Origin: Thiohalobacter thiocyanaticus
Lineage (GTDB): Bacteria > Pseudomonadota > Gammaproteobacteria > Thiohalobacterales > Thiohalobacteraceae
Direction: 5' to 3'
Assembly (NCBI RefSeq): GCF_002356355.1
Contig: NZ_AP018052.1
Span: 3,088,501-3,152,500, forward strand
Length of the DNA: 64,000 nucleotides
Shown: piece by piece, positions 15,923 through 24,300 of the stretch
Numbering within the stretch: position 1 is the first letter of the stretch
Layout of the letters: every line of letters begins with the position of its first letter
Position numbers and translations under genes: made by a program
Notes under the pieces: model-generated
The model's input: the letters and a program-made list of their open reading frames with translations, nothing else
What the model was told of the DNA's origin: nothing
Database searches by the model: none

Positions 15923-16726
15923 ATGAAACATTTCAAGGGCTTGTTTTTTCTGGCCTGCAGCCTGCTGCTGGCGGCCCCGGCCGGCTTCGCCGCCGGCGAC
16001 CGCGCCAAGGAGCAGCGCTGGGCCGACCAGATCGTGGACATGCTGATCGACGGCGAGGCGGTATGGCTGGGCCCGGACGACGCCCGGTTCCTGGCCATCC
16101 ACACCCCGGACCTGACCGGCGCGCCGAAGGGCGCGGTGATCCTGGTCCATGGCATGGGCGCCCATCCCGACTGGCAGGAAGTGATCCAGCCCCTGCGGGT
16201 GCAGCTGCCGGAGCATGGCTGGGCCACCCTGTCGGTGCAGATGCCGGTCCTGCCCAATGACGCCGCTCCGGCCGACTATGCCCCGCTGGTGCCGGAGGCC
16301 GCGCCGCGGCTGCGCAGCGCCCTGGACTGGCTGCAAGGCCGCAGCAACGGCCCGGTCTTCATTGTCGCCCACAGCCTGGGGGCCATCATGGCCGCCGCCG
16401 CCCTGGCCGGTGACACTGGCCCGGAGGCGGACGGGCTGGTCCTGATCGGCATGGGCGGCAGCAGCGAGGATCCGCACCTGAACAGCGCCGCCCATCTGGA
16501 ACAGATCACCCTGCCGGTACTGGACCTGTTCGGCAGTCGTGACCTGGACAGCGTGCTGGCCGGCCGCGAGGCCCGCGCCCGCGCCGCCCGCCGGGCCGGC
16601 AACGACGCCTATCGCCAGGTCGAGGTCACCGGCGCCAACCATTTCTTCACCGGCCTGGAAGCGGTCCTGGTGCGCCGGGTGCGCGGCTGGCTCGAATCCA
16701 CCTCCGACAATCTCGAACAGGAATAA
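15923..16726 (+). CDS. Exported alpha/beta hydrolase, DUF3530-like
   Basis: 267 residues with a signal peptide MKHFKGLFFLACSLLLAAPA ending GFAAG. The hydrolase fold shows an oxyanion strand VILVHGMGAHPDWQEVIQPL, a nucleophile elbow VAHSLGAIMA (Ser in A-H-S-L-G) and a C-terminal GANHFFTG with the catalytic His. This pattern is typical of the DUF3530 group, periplasmic proteins of unknown substrate. GGAG-like sequence (CGGAGCGCGGG) precedes the start. It is 10 bases upstream of the CopD-like gene, so the two form an operon, divergent from rpe. Confidence 0.85.
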   Translation: MKHFKGLFFLACSLLLAAPAGFAAGDRAKEQRWADQIVDMLIDGEAVWLGPDDARFLAIHTPDLTGAPKGAVILVHGMGAHPDWQEVIQPLRVQLPEHGWATLSVQMPVLPNDAAPADYAPLVPEAAPRLRSALDWLQGRSNGPVFIVAHSLGAIMAAAALAGDTGPEADGLVLIGMGGSSEDPHLNSAAHLEQITLPVLDLFGSRDLDSVLAGREARARAARRAGNDAYRQVEVTGANHFFTGLEAVLVRRVRGWLESTSDNLEQE

Positions 16727-16736
16727 GGAGTAATCC

Positions 16737-17201
16737 ATGACTCTGATGCCCGTACTGATCAGCCTGCACCTGCTCGCCGCGGTGGTGTGGATCGGCGGCA
16801 TGTTCTTCGCCTGGATGGCGCTGCGGCCGGTGGCCGCCAGCCTGCTGGAGCCGCCGCTGCGGCTGCCGCTGTGGTCGCAGACCTTTGCGAAGTTCTTTCC
16901 CTGGGTGTGGCTGGCGGTGATCCTGCTGCCTGTCACCGGCTACTGGATGCTGTTCGACGTGTTCGGCGGCATGGGCCGGGCGGGCATGCACATCCACCTG
17001 ATGCAGGGCATCGGCTGGCTGATGATCCTGCTGTTCATGCATGTCTTCTTCGCCCCCTACAAACGGCTCAAGCGCGCCGTGGCGGCAGGCGACTGGCCGG
17101 CCGGGGGCCAGCAGCTGGCGATCATCCGCAAGCTGATCGGCATCAATCTCACGCTGGGGCTGGTGCTGGTGGTGATTGTGGCGGCGGGGCGGTATATGTG
17201 A
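16737..17201 (+). CDS. CopD-like integral membrane protein
   Basis: 154 residues with four predicted membrane helices: VLISLHLLAAVVWIGGMFFA, FPWVWLAVILLPVTGYWMLF, LMQGIGWLMILLFMHVFF and IGINLTLGLVLVVIVAAG. Histidines at the ends of helices 1 and 3 (SLHLLAAVVWIGG, HIHLMQG, FMHVFF) are those shared with CopD/YcnJ-like proteins and could bind heme or copper. Start ATG follows GGAGTAATCC. Co-transcribed with the hydrolase gene before it. A REP pair follows; no terminator is seen. Confidence 0.8.
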   Translation: MTLMPVLISLHLLAAVVWIGGMFFAWMALRPVAASLLEPPLRLPLWSQTFAKFFPWVWLAVILLPVTGYWMLFDVFGGMGRAGMHIHLMQGIGWLMILLFMHVFFAPYKRLKRAVAAGDWPAGGQQLAIIRKLIGINLTLGLVLVVIVAAGRYM

Positions 17202-17231
17202 ATGATTGCACCACAACGGCCACAAAGCCTT

Positions 17232-17309
17232 GTAGGTCGGGTTAGCCTGTAAGGCGTAACCCGACGCACGCCGCGGCATTTCGGGTTACGCTGCGCTAAC
17301 CCGACCTAC
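17232..17309. repeat. REP pair, type A
   Basis: GTAGGTCGGGTTAGCCTGTA then AGGCGTAACCCGACG, with inverted TTTCGGGTTACGCTGCGCTA then ACCCGACCTAC. It sits between convergent CopD-like and djlA genes. Confidence 0.85.
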
Positions 17310-17344
17310 TATTGTTGCTTTGTGTCCCTGGTGGTGAATCCACT

Positions 17345-18163
17345 CTATTTCTTGCCACGCGACTCCATCACGGTATCGTAGGCCGCACGGATCTCCTGCG
17401 ACTTCTCGGTGGCCAGTTCGATCATCTCCTCGGGCAGCCCCTTGGCCACCAGCTTGTCGGGATGATGCTGATTCATCAGCCGCCGGTAGGCCTTCTTGAC
17501 CTCGGCATCCGAGGCACTCTCGGCAATATCCAGCACCTTGTAGGCCTCCGCCAGCCGATCGCGCGAGGGCGGCGCACCGGCGCCGGGACGCGCCCCCTCC
17601 CCGGTGAAGAAGCGCGCGGCCTTGACCAGGTTCTCCAGGTGCTCGAACTCATGGCGGGAAAAACCCAGCCGCTCCCGGATCCGATCCAGAATGCGCCGCT
17701 CGGCTGTATCGATGCTGCCATCGGCATAGGCGGCATGCAGCTGGATCTCCAGGAACATCTGCAACAGGTGACGGCGGCGGTGGGCTTCGCGGCGGAACTG
17801 ATCCAGCACCGCATCCAGATCGAATCCGGAGTCCTTGCCCTCGTGGAACAGGCGGATGGCGGTCCTGCGCATCTCGGGCGAGAGCCGCATGCGGTCCATC
17901 ACCGCCTCGGCCAGCGAGATCTCGTCGCGCGAGACCCGGCCGTCGGCCTTGGCGATGTGACCCATCACGGCGAAGCTGGCGGTGAAGAAGGCCGTCTGCA
18001 CCCGGGCCTGATCGCCCGGCCGCGGCCCCCCGCCGCCGAGCGGCTCCATGCCGCGCAGCCCCTTGTCGAACTGGTGTCCCAGCGCCCCGCCCAGCAAGGC
18101 CCCCAGCGGACCGCCCAGCATGAAGCCGAAGGCGCCGCCGATGAGCTTGCCCCACCAGCTCAC
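17345..18163 (-). CDS. djlA: Co-chaperone DjlA (TerB-like plus C-terminal J domain)
   Basis: 272 residues. A glycine-rich N-terminal membrane segment WWGKLIGGAFGFMLGGPLGA is followed by a TerB-like helical domain (about 55-175) and a C-terminal J domain (about 205-270) with the HPD signature in MNQHHPDKL. This is the DjlA layout: an inner-membrane type III J protein that stimulates DnaK ATPase. A GTG start at 18163, preceded by GGAG at good spacing, is used. Convergent with the CopD-like gene. Confidence 0.92.
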   Translation of the reverse strand: MSWWGKLIGGAFGFMLGGPLGALLGGALGHQFDKGLRGMEPLGGGGPRPGDQARVQTAFFTASFAVMGHIAKADGRVSRDEISLAEAVMDRMRLSPEMRRTAIRLFHEGKDSGFDLDAVLDQFRREAHRRRHLLQMFLEIQLHAAYADGSIDTAERRILDRIRERLGFSRHEFEHLENLVKAARFFTGEGARPGAGAPPSRDRLAEAYKVLDIAESASDAEVKKAYRRLMNQHHPDKLVAKGLPEEMIELATEKSQEIRAAYDTVMESRGKK

Positions 18164-18493
18164 TGTGCCCGCTCCCGCCGCGCGCCGTTCGCATCGGGAG
18201 AGCCGCCGCCGGCACGCCGTGCCGGCAGGGCAAATTCAGACGAATCAAGTACTAGGGCCTTCACTGTCATGATCTCCAGGTTAGCGCTTGCGCGTACCGC
18301 CGGCAGGTCCTATGTTAAGGGAAGTCTGATCGTTGCTCCTTGCGTCTTTCCCGCATAAACGGGAATCCACATCCTGCACGGATCATGGATGTCCGCGTGC
18401 GCGGACCCGACGGATGAATCAGGGGTCCCTCAACCAGCCCCGCAGCGAAAACGACTGCATACTAACCCAGGCGCCTGCAAGAGGTAAGCGACC
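18164..18493. other. Gene-free stretch between djlA and the DUF6763-like gene
   Basis: The 330 bases separate two divergent genes and must hold both promoters, but I can point to no convincing boxes. A solo CGGGAATCC-type repeat arm (TTTCCCGCATAAACGGGAAT) lies at 18348-18367. AGAGGTAAGCGACC precedes the next start. Confidence 0.5.
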
Positions 18494-18784
18494 ATGGCAA
18501 CCGAGTTCGACCCCCGCATCGGTGACTGGTATCAGACCAGCGAAACGGGAGAGCAGTTCGAAATCGTGGCCGTCGACCCCGACGACCAGACCGTGGAGAT
18601 CCAGTACTTCGACGGCACCGTCGAGGAACTGGACATGGACGCCTGGCGGGAACTGCCTATCGTTCCGGGCGAGCCGCCGGAGGACTGGTCCGGTTCGCTG
18701 GACATCGAGCGTGAGGACTATGGGGTGGATCTGGAGTTCTCCCGCCACGACGACTGGACCAACCCGCTCGACACCCTGGATTGA
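18494..18784 (+). CDS. Small acidic protein, DUF6763-like
   Basis: 96 residues, very acidic. It starts [20 protein letters not shown] and contains [20 protein letters not shown] followed by [10 protein letters not shown], a short beta-rich fold, and an acidic tail with [14 protein letters not shown]. The pattern of GxWY, a VxVD strand and QYFDGTVEE is common in gammaproteobacterial proteins of unknown role; I recall the name DUF6763 but cannot verify it. AGAGG precedes the ATG. It shares four bases (TTGA) with the next gene, nfi, implying coupled translation. Confidence 0.75.
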   Translation: MATEFDPRIGDWYQTSETGEQFEIVAVDPDDQTVEIQYFDGTVEELDMDAWRELPIVPGEPPEDWSGSLDIEREDYGVDLEFSRHDDWTNPLDTLD

Positions 18785-19467
18785 ACCTCCCTGTCACCGC
18801 GGCACATCCCTGGGTCGTCAGCCCGGCACTGGCGCGCGGTATCCAGACCGAACTGGCGCGCGAGGTCATCCGTGAGGATCGCCTGGGCCCGGTCCACCGG
18901 GTGGCCGGCGTCGACATCGGCTTCGAAGCCGGCGGGCGGACCACCCGGGCAGCGGTCGCCGTACTCGATTTCCCCGCCCTCACCCTGCGCGAGCGTCTGC
19001 TGCTCAAGCGTCCCACCCGTTTCCCCTACATCCCGGGACTGCTGTCCTTTCGCGAGGTGCCGGCGCTGCTGGAGGCGCTGACCGGGCTGCGCCATGCACC
19101 CGATCTGATCCTGTGCGATGGCCAGGGGCTGGCCCATCCGCGTCGCTTCGGCCTGGCCTGTCACCTGGGGGTGTTGAGCGGCATTCCGACCATCGGCGTG
19201 GCCAAGTCGCGCCTGATCGGGAACTACCAGGAGCCGGGCCCGGAGCGCGGCGACTGGAGCCCGCTGCATGACGGCGATGAGGTGATCGGCGCTGTACTGC
19301 GAACCCGCTCCCGTACCCGCCCCCTGTTCGTCTCCATCGGCCACTGCGTCAGCCTGGCCACGGCGATCGACTATGTCCTGGCCTGCGCCCCGCGCTACCG
19401 CCTGCCCGAGACCACGCGCGCGGCACACCGGCTGGCATCGGAGAAAGAAACACCTCAGATCGGGTAG
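18781..19467 (+). CDS. nfi: Endonuclease V (deoxyinosine 3' endonuclease)
   Basis: 228 residues. It nicks DNA one base 3' of deoxyinosine. Hallmarks in order: [19 protein letters not shown] (metal Asp), [15 protein letters not shown] (wedge region), [20 protein letters not shown] (catalytic Asp), [13 protein letters not shown] and [18 protein letters not shown]. The start is a TTG overlapping the previous stop; no ATG or GTG occurs before the conserved region. The stop codon TAG is part of the GTAG that opens a REP pair, so the C terminus may have been reshaped by that insertion. Confidence 0.93.
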   Translation: MNLPVTAAHPWVVSPALARGIQTELAREVIREDRLGPVHRVAGVDIGFEAGGRTTRAAVAVLDFPALTLRERLLLKRPTRFPYIPGLLSFREVPALLEALTGLRHAPDLILCDGQGLAHPRRFGLACHLGVLSGIPTIGVAKSRLIGNYQEPGPERGDWSPLHDGDEVIGAVLRTRSRTRPLFVSIGHCVSLATAIDYVLACAPRYRLPETTRAAHRLASEKETPQIG

Positions 19468-19547
19468 GATGGGTGGAGCGCAGCGCAACCCATCATTACA
19501 CAGGCGGAGACGATGGGTTACGGCGCAAGCGTCTCCACCCATCCTAC
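19464..19547. repeat. REP pair, type B, supplying the nfi stop codon
   Basis: GTAGGATGGGTGGAGCGCAG then CGCAACCCATCA, with inverted GATGGGTTACGGCGCAAGCG then TCTCCACCCATCCTAC. The first GTAG contains the TAG that ends nfi (19465-19467). Confidence 0.85.
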
Positions 19548-19690
19548 TCCTCACTCCTCAACAAAATATCCCCCACATTCAATCTCATGGGCACGAGACC
19601 CTTGAAACCGCCCGCCCCCGCCTCAACCTTGATGTTGTCAGGCCGCTAAGTTTCATGAAGGGCAGAGCCGGCCGTACCAGGAGGTGCATC

Positions 19691-19873
19691 ATGCTGATAC
19701 TGGACATGCAGGAAGGAACAGAGTTGGAATTCACCGCGCCCGCCCCGACGGCCGCAGCGCAGTCCCCCATTCCGCCGGCACCGGCACTGCAACTGCAGGA
19801 ACATCTTCAGCCTGCTGTTCAGGGTCCCGATCCGGAACTGGTACGCCGTACACTCACCCGCTTCCCCGACTGA
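19691..19873 (+). CDS. Small orphan protein, 60 residues
   Basis: The ATG has an excellent ribosome-binding site (AGGAGGTG, spacing 4), and the gene is followed by its own intrinsic terminator. The product starts MLILDMQEGTELEFTAPAPT, has a Pro/Ala/Gln-rich middle and ends in the basic helix-like PELVRRTLTRFPD. No membrane segment or known motif is present. I do not recognise it. The pairing of ribosome-binding site and terminator makes a real, monocistronic gene likely despite its size. Confidence 0.6.
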   Translation: MLILDMQEGTELEFTAPAPTAAAQSPIPPAPALQLQEHLQPAVQGPDPELVRRTLTRFPD

Positions 19874-19903
19874 GCGATACGGATTGCATTGAATCCTCCT
19901 TCG

Positions 19904-19929
19904 ACCCGCCCTCGCGGCGGGTTTTTTTT
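19904..19929 (+). terminator. Intrinsic terminator after the 60-residue gene
   Basis: ACCCGCC (19904-19910), loop CTCGC, GGCGGGT, then eight T. The stem is strong and lies 31 bases after the stop codon. Confidence 0.92.
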
Positions 19930-19990
19930 CGCCTGTTCCCTGAACCCGGCCGGAGTTGCGCCCTGGTTGCGCTGCCAGCCGGAATGACAT

Positions 19991-20337
19991 CTAGCTCTGC
20001 GCTTGCCGGCCGAGACAGATCCAGCCATCGACCAGTTCCAGCGCCACCGGCGTGAGCCGGTCGCCCACGCAGGGTCCGGCCACGCATTCCCCCCCATCAA
20101 GGGTGAACAGGGCAGCATGGGTCGCGCACTGGATGTGGCGTTGGTCCAGACTGAGAAACTGATCCGGCATCCAGTCCAGCGGGCTGCCGGCATGCGGGCA
20201 GCGATTGATGTAGCCGTACACCGATCCCCCCGGCGTACCACCAGGATGGACTCGGGCACGCCGTTCAGTTCGACCTCGAATCCGCGGCTGCCGGGATCGG
20301 CCAGTTCGTCGAAGCGGCACAGGCGGGCGTCAGGCAT
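19991..20337 (-). pseudogene. Rieske (2Fe-2S) protein, broken by a one-base deletion in a G run
   Basis: The start MPDARLCRFDELADPGSRGF...ESILVVRRG lies in one frame (20337 to about 20230). The rest, GGSVYGYINRCPHAGSPLDW and CATHAALFTLDGGECVAGPC, lies in the next frame to the stop at 19991. The two join at a run of six G (20227-20232); seven would restore a 115-residue protein. The Rieske ligands Cys-x-His (CPH) and Cys-xx-His (CATH) are intact. The start overlaps the stop of the kinase gene by eight bases. A sequencing error is equally possible. Functional, it would be a small NirD/ferredoxin-like electron carrier. Confidence 0.75.
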
Positions 20338-21205
20338 CGGCAGTGACTCCATGCAGGCCCTCGCGGCCGCATTTGGCGCCGGCGATGCGACAGGCCCGGA
20401 CCAGACCGGCCGGCCAGTCCATGCCCTGCAGGCGGGCGTCGATCAGGGCGGCATTGAAGGTATCCCCCGCCCCCAGGGTGTCGACCAGCTGCGGCGGCGC
20501 GACGGCAGGACTGTGATGCAGTCGCCCGCCCCGGTCCAGTGCCCAGGCCCCGGCCTCGCCCCAGGCGCAGACGCGGTCGGACCCCGGGCTCTGCGCGGCC
20601 ACCGCCTGCAGCAGCGCGGGGGCAGCGCCGTGGCCCTGCGCCCGGGCATAGTCGCGCGAGAACAGCAGCAGACCGGCGTGGGGAAACAGCCGCTCGATGC
20701 CGGGCCGCGGCTTCTCGATCTCCAGGGACACCGGCAGGTCCGGACGCTGGGTGCGCAGGTACGCCAGCATGGCCTCGGTCTGCTCCACATTGCGGCCCTC
20801 GAAATGCACCCAGTCCAGCGGGGTCAGGTCGATGCGGCGGAAGCTTTCCAGGTCGTACTCGGGCAGATCACGATAGTGCACGATGCTGCGGCTGCCGGTC
20901 GCCTGGCTGTGCAGGATATAGGAAGTCGGCATCTTGCCGGTGGCAAGCCGGCGGCAGGCGGAATAATCGATACCGTAACGGTCAAGATCCGCGCGGACAG
21001 GCGCGGCGTCGGGTTCATCGACCAGCACCCCCGCCCAGGCGCAGGCATGACCGAGCTGACTCAGCACCACCAGGCTGTTGGTGGCGTTGCCGCCGCGCAC
21101 CCGGCGCTGGGACAGCGCCCGCACTTCACTGTCCTCGGGCGGATAACTGTCCACTCGGTTGATGATGTCGAGGGTGGCGATGCCGACGGCAAGGATGCGG
21201 GCCAT
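20330..21205 (-). CDS. PfkB family carbohydrate kinase (ketohexokinase-like)
   Basis: 291 residues. The ribokinase fold shows the N-terminal GIATLDIINRVDSYPPEDSE, the glycine-rich RRVRGGNATNSLVVLSQLG and the C-terminal signature DTLGAGDTFNAALID with the catalytic Asp and anion hole. The order of motifs and length fit the ketohexokinase/fructokinase branch; the actual sugar is not determinable. The downstream Rieske gene starts inside its stop codon region, so the two were one operon. Divergent from nothing; a decayed CGTCATCCCGG arm lies just upstream at 21258. Confidence 0.88.
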   Translation of the reverse strand: MARILAVGIATLDIINRVDSYPPEDSEVRALSQRRVRGGNATNSLVVLSQLGHACAWAGVLVDEPDAAPVRADLDRYGIDYSACRRLATGKMPTSYILHSQATGSRSIVHYRDLPEYDLESFRRIDLTPLDWVHFEGRNVEQTEAMLAYLRTQRPDLPVSLEIEKPRPGIERLFPHAGLLLFSRDYARAQGHGAAPALLQAVAAQSPGSDRVCAWGEAGAWALDRGGRLHHSPAVAPPQLVDTLGAGDTFNAALIDARLQGMDWPAGLVRACRIAGAKCGREGLHGVTADA

Positions 21206-21328
21206 GGGCGCGCAGTTTACCCAATAATGGCGTGAATTGCGGTCGCGATATCCCTGACCGTCATCCCGGCGACTGCCGGGACCCCGGTACCGCGCGGCTC
21301 CTGGATGACTCGCTGCGCGCGTCCCGGC

Positions 21329-24300
21329 CTACGACTCCTCGCGGCGCCGGCGCCCGCCGAACAGCCCGGCCACCAGGCCGCCGCGGCGCGGCTCCGCGTC
21401 TTCGTCGGTGTTTGCGCTTTCCTGCGCCGCCTCGAGCACGATGAGCTGGTCGCGCAGCCGCTCGATCTCCTCCCCGGCCGCCTGCCGGTCGGTCTCGGCC
21501 TGCGAACGCAGCGTGGCCAACTCGGTCTGCAGCCGCGCGAGTTCACCCTGATCCGCCGCCGCGCCGGCCTGGGCGGCCCGCAGCCGGTCCAGTTCGGCCT
21601 GGTACTGGCCGGCCTGCTCCCGGGCCTCGTCCAGCAGCAGCTGCAGCCGCTCCACCTCCTCGCCCGGCGCGGCCCGTCCGGCAGCGGCCCTGCGTGCCTG
21701 CTCCAGTTCGGACTGCAGCGAGGCAGTGGTCTGCTGCATGGCCTGCAGATCCTGAGTGGTGACTTCACGCAGCTGCTCGAGTTCGGCCTGCAGGGCGGCG
21801 ATCTGTTCCCCGGCTTCGGTGCGTGCCGTATTCAGTTCATCCCGCAGGCTGTCGCGTTCGCCTTCCAGGCCGGTCCGCTCCTGCCGCAGCTGTTCCAGTT
21901 CTGTCTCCAGGCTGGCAACCCGCCCTTCGACTTCGGCCCGCGCCGCCTCCAGCTCCGCCTGCAGGTTGTCGCGCTCGGTTTCCAGGCCGGCCCGGTCCTG
22001 CCGCCGCTGTTCCAGTTCGCTGCTGCGAGATTCCAGTTCCGTCTGCAGCGATTCGAGCCGGGACGTCAGTTCCGTCTGCGCGGCTTCGGCCTCGCCGTCG
22101 CGGCGCGCCTGCTCAGACGCGGCCGCGTCCAGCTGCGACTGCAGCCCGGCCAGTTCCCGCTGCAGGGCCTCATGGCGGGATTCGGTCTCGGCCAGCGCGC
22201 TGTCGTGCTGTTGCCGGGCGGCGTCCAGTTCAGCCTGCAGCGACTCGTTGCGCTGCTCGCGCTCGGCCAGGGTGCCGCGCTGCTGCTCGAGTTCGGTTTC
22301 CAGTTCCTGCAGCCGCTGGGCCAGGGCCTGGTGGGCCTCCTCCTGACGCGCCTGCTCCGTGTCGCGCGCGGCCAGCTGTTCCTGCAGGGCAACACGCTGT
22401 GCCTCCAACTCGCCGCGGCCATCGCGCTCTGTCGTCAATGCGGCCTGTAATTCGTCGCGCTCCGTCTGCAGGGCCTGGAGCGAGGCCTGCAGTGCTTCCA
22501 GCTGTTCGCTCTGCCGGGCGGCCTCGGCAGACTGGGAATCGCGCACCGCCGTCAGCTGCGCCTGCAGTTCGTCACGCTCCCCGGCCAGGGCGTCTGCGCG
22601 CCCGCGTTCGGTCTCGAGCGTCCCGGCGGCCTCCTGCGCCTCGCGTTCGCGCGCCTCCAGGCGGGTTTCCAGCTCCCCGTTCTGCTCTTGCCGGCGTTCG
22701 AGTTCTGTCTGCAGCTCCTCCCGGGCCTTGCGCGCCGCGTCGAGTTCGGTCTGCAGGGTCTGCAGCTGCGCCTCCTGCGTGGCCAGGGCGGCATCACGCT
22801 CACGCTCCAGGGTGGTTAACTGCGTCTGCAGTTCTTCCCGCGCCCGCCCGGCCTCGGCGGCCCGCTTCTCGCCAGCCTGCTGCTGTTCCTGCAGGGCCCG
22901 GTACTGCTGGCGCAGTTCGGTGAGCTGGGCATCGCCGTCCTGCTCCATCGACTGCAGCTGGCGCTCCAGATCCTGGCGCACCGCCTGGGCGGCGGTCAGT
23001 TCACCGCGGGCCGCCTCGAGTTGCTGCTGCAACTCCTGCTCGGCCGCGTCCCGCGCCTGCAACTGCGATTCCAGCGCCTCGATCCGGGCGGCGGTCTCGG
23101 TCTGCGCCTGCTGCAGCCGGTCGCGTTCCGCCTCGGCCGTCTCCGCCCGCGGCATGAGTTCATCCAGGCGGGCCTGCAGGTCGCGATTGGCCTGCTGCAG
23201 CTGTTGCTGCTGTTCATCCCCTGACTGTTCCCGGGCGGCCAGTTCGCTGCGCGTCTGCTCCAGTTCCTGCTGCAGTCTTTCGACTTCTGCCTGGACGGCG
23301 CCGTGCGCCTGTTCCAGGTCCTGGCCCCGGGACTTCGCGGCCTCGAGCTCCGACTGCTGTTGCTGCTGCTGCGCCTTGAGCTGATCGCGTTCCTGCTCGG
23401 CGCTCTCGGCGCGTGCAGCCGCCTCGCTCAGCTGTGACTGCAGCGCCTGTTCCTGCTCACGCAGCGCCTGCAGCTGGCTGTCGCCGTCCTGCTGCAGTTC
23501 GCCGATTCGGGCCCGGGCCTGTTCCAGTTCGGCCTCCAGCGCAACGACGCGTTCCTGCTCCGCACTGGCCTGCTCCGCCTGCTGCGCCTTGAGTTGATCG
23601 CGTTCCTGCTCGGCGTTCTCGGCCCGCGCGGCCGCCTCGCTCAGCTGCGACTGCAGCGCCTGTTCCTGCTCACGCAGCGCCTGCAGCTGGCTGTCGCCGT
23701 CCTGCTGCAGTTCGCCGATCCGGGCCCGGGCCTGTTCCAGTTCCGTCTCCAGGGCAGCGTGCGCCTGGCGGTCCTGTTCGGCCTGTCCCGCCGCGGCCTC
23801 GTACTCTTCCAGCCGGCGGGAGAAATCGTTCAACTGCTGCTCGGCGGCGTCCTGTTCGGCGGCCAGGTTCTGCTGCGTCTCCTTGAGCTGGGTCTGCAGT
23901 TCGCGGTTCTCCGCCTGCGCCGCTTCCAGCGACTTGCGCAGTTCACCGCTGTGCTCGCTCAGTTCATCGAGTTCGGCCTTGAGGCTGCCGATACGCTCGT
24001 CCTGGTCCGCGGCCTGACTCGCGGCTTCGCCCTGGCTGTCCAGGCGCGCCTGGACGGCCTGCAGTTCCTCGCGCAGGGCGGCGACGCGGGCCTCGGCCTG
24101 ATCACGGGCCTCGGCTGCGCTCTGCGCCTCTTCGCGGGCCTGCTGAATCTTCTTCAGGGCATCCTCGCGGAACTGCTTGAAGCGGGCCAGTTCGCGCTCA
24201 TAGGTATTGGATGCCTGCGCCTCGTCCGCGGGCGCCGGCACCGGTTCGGACTCGTCGAGCGGCTCGAGCTCGACCACTCCGGCAGCGGCCGTTGTCGCCC

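Noticed and set aside
21305-22450. Leu/Gln-rich plus-strand frames opposite the coiled-coil gene
   Set aside because: Antisense of Gln/Glu/Leu heptads gives Leu- and Ser-rich shadows; no start signals.
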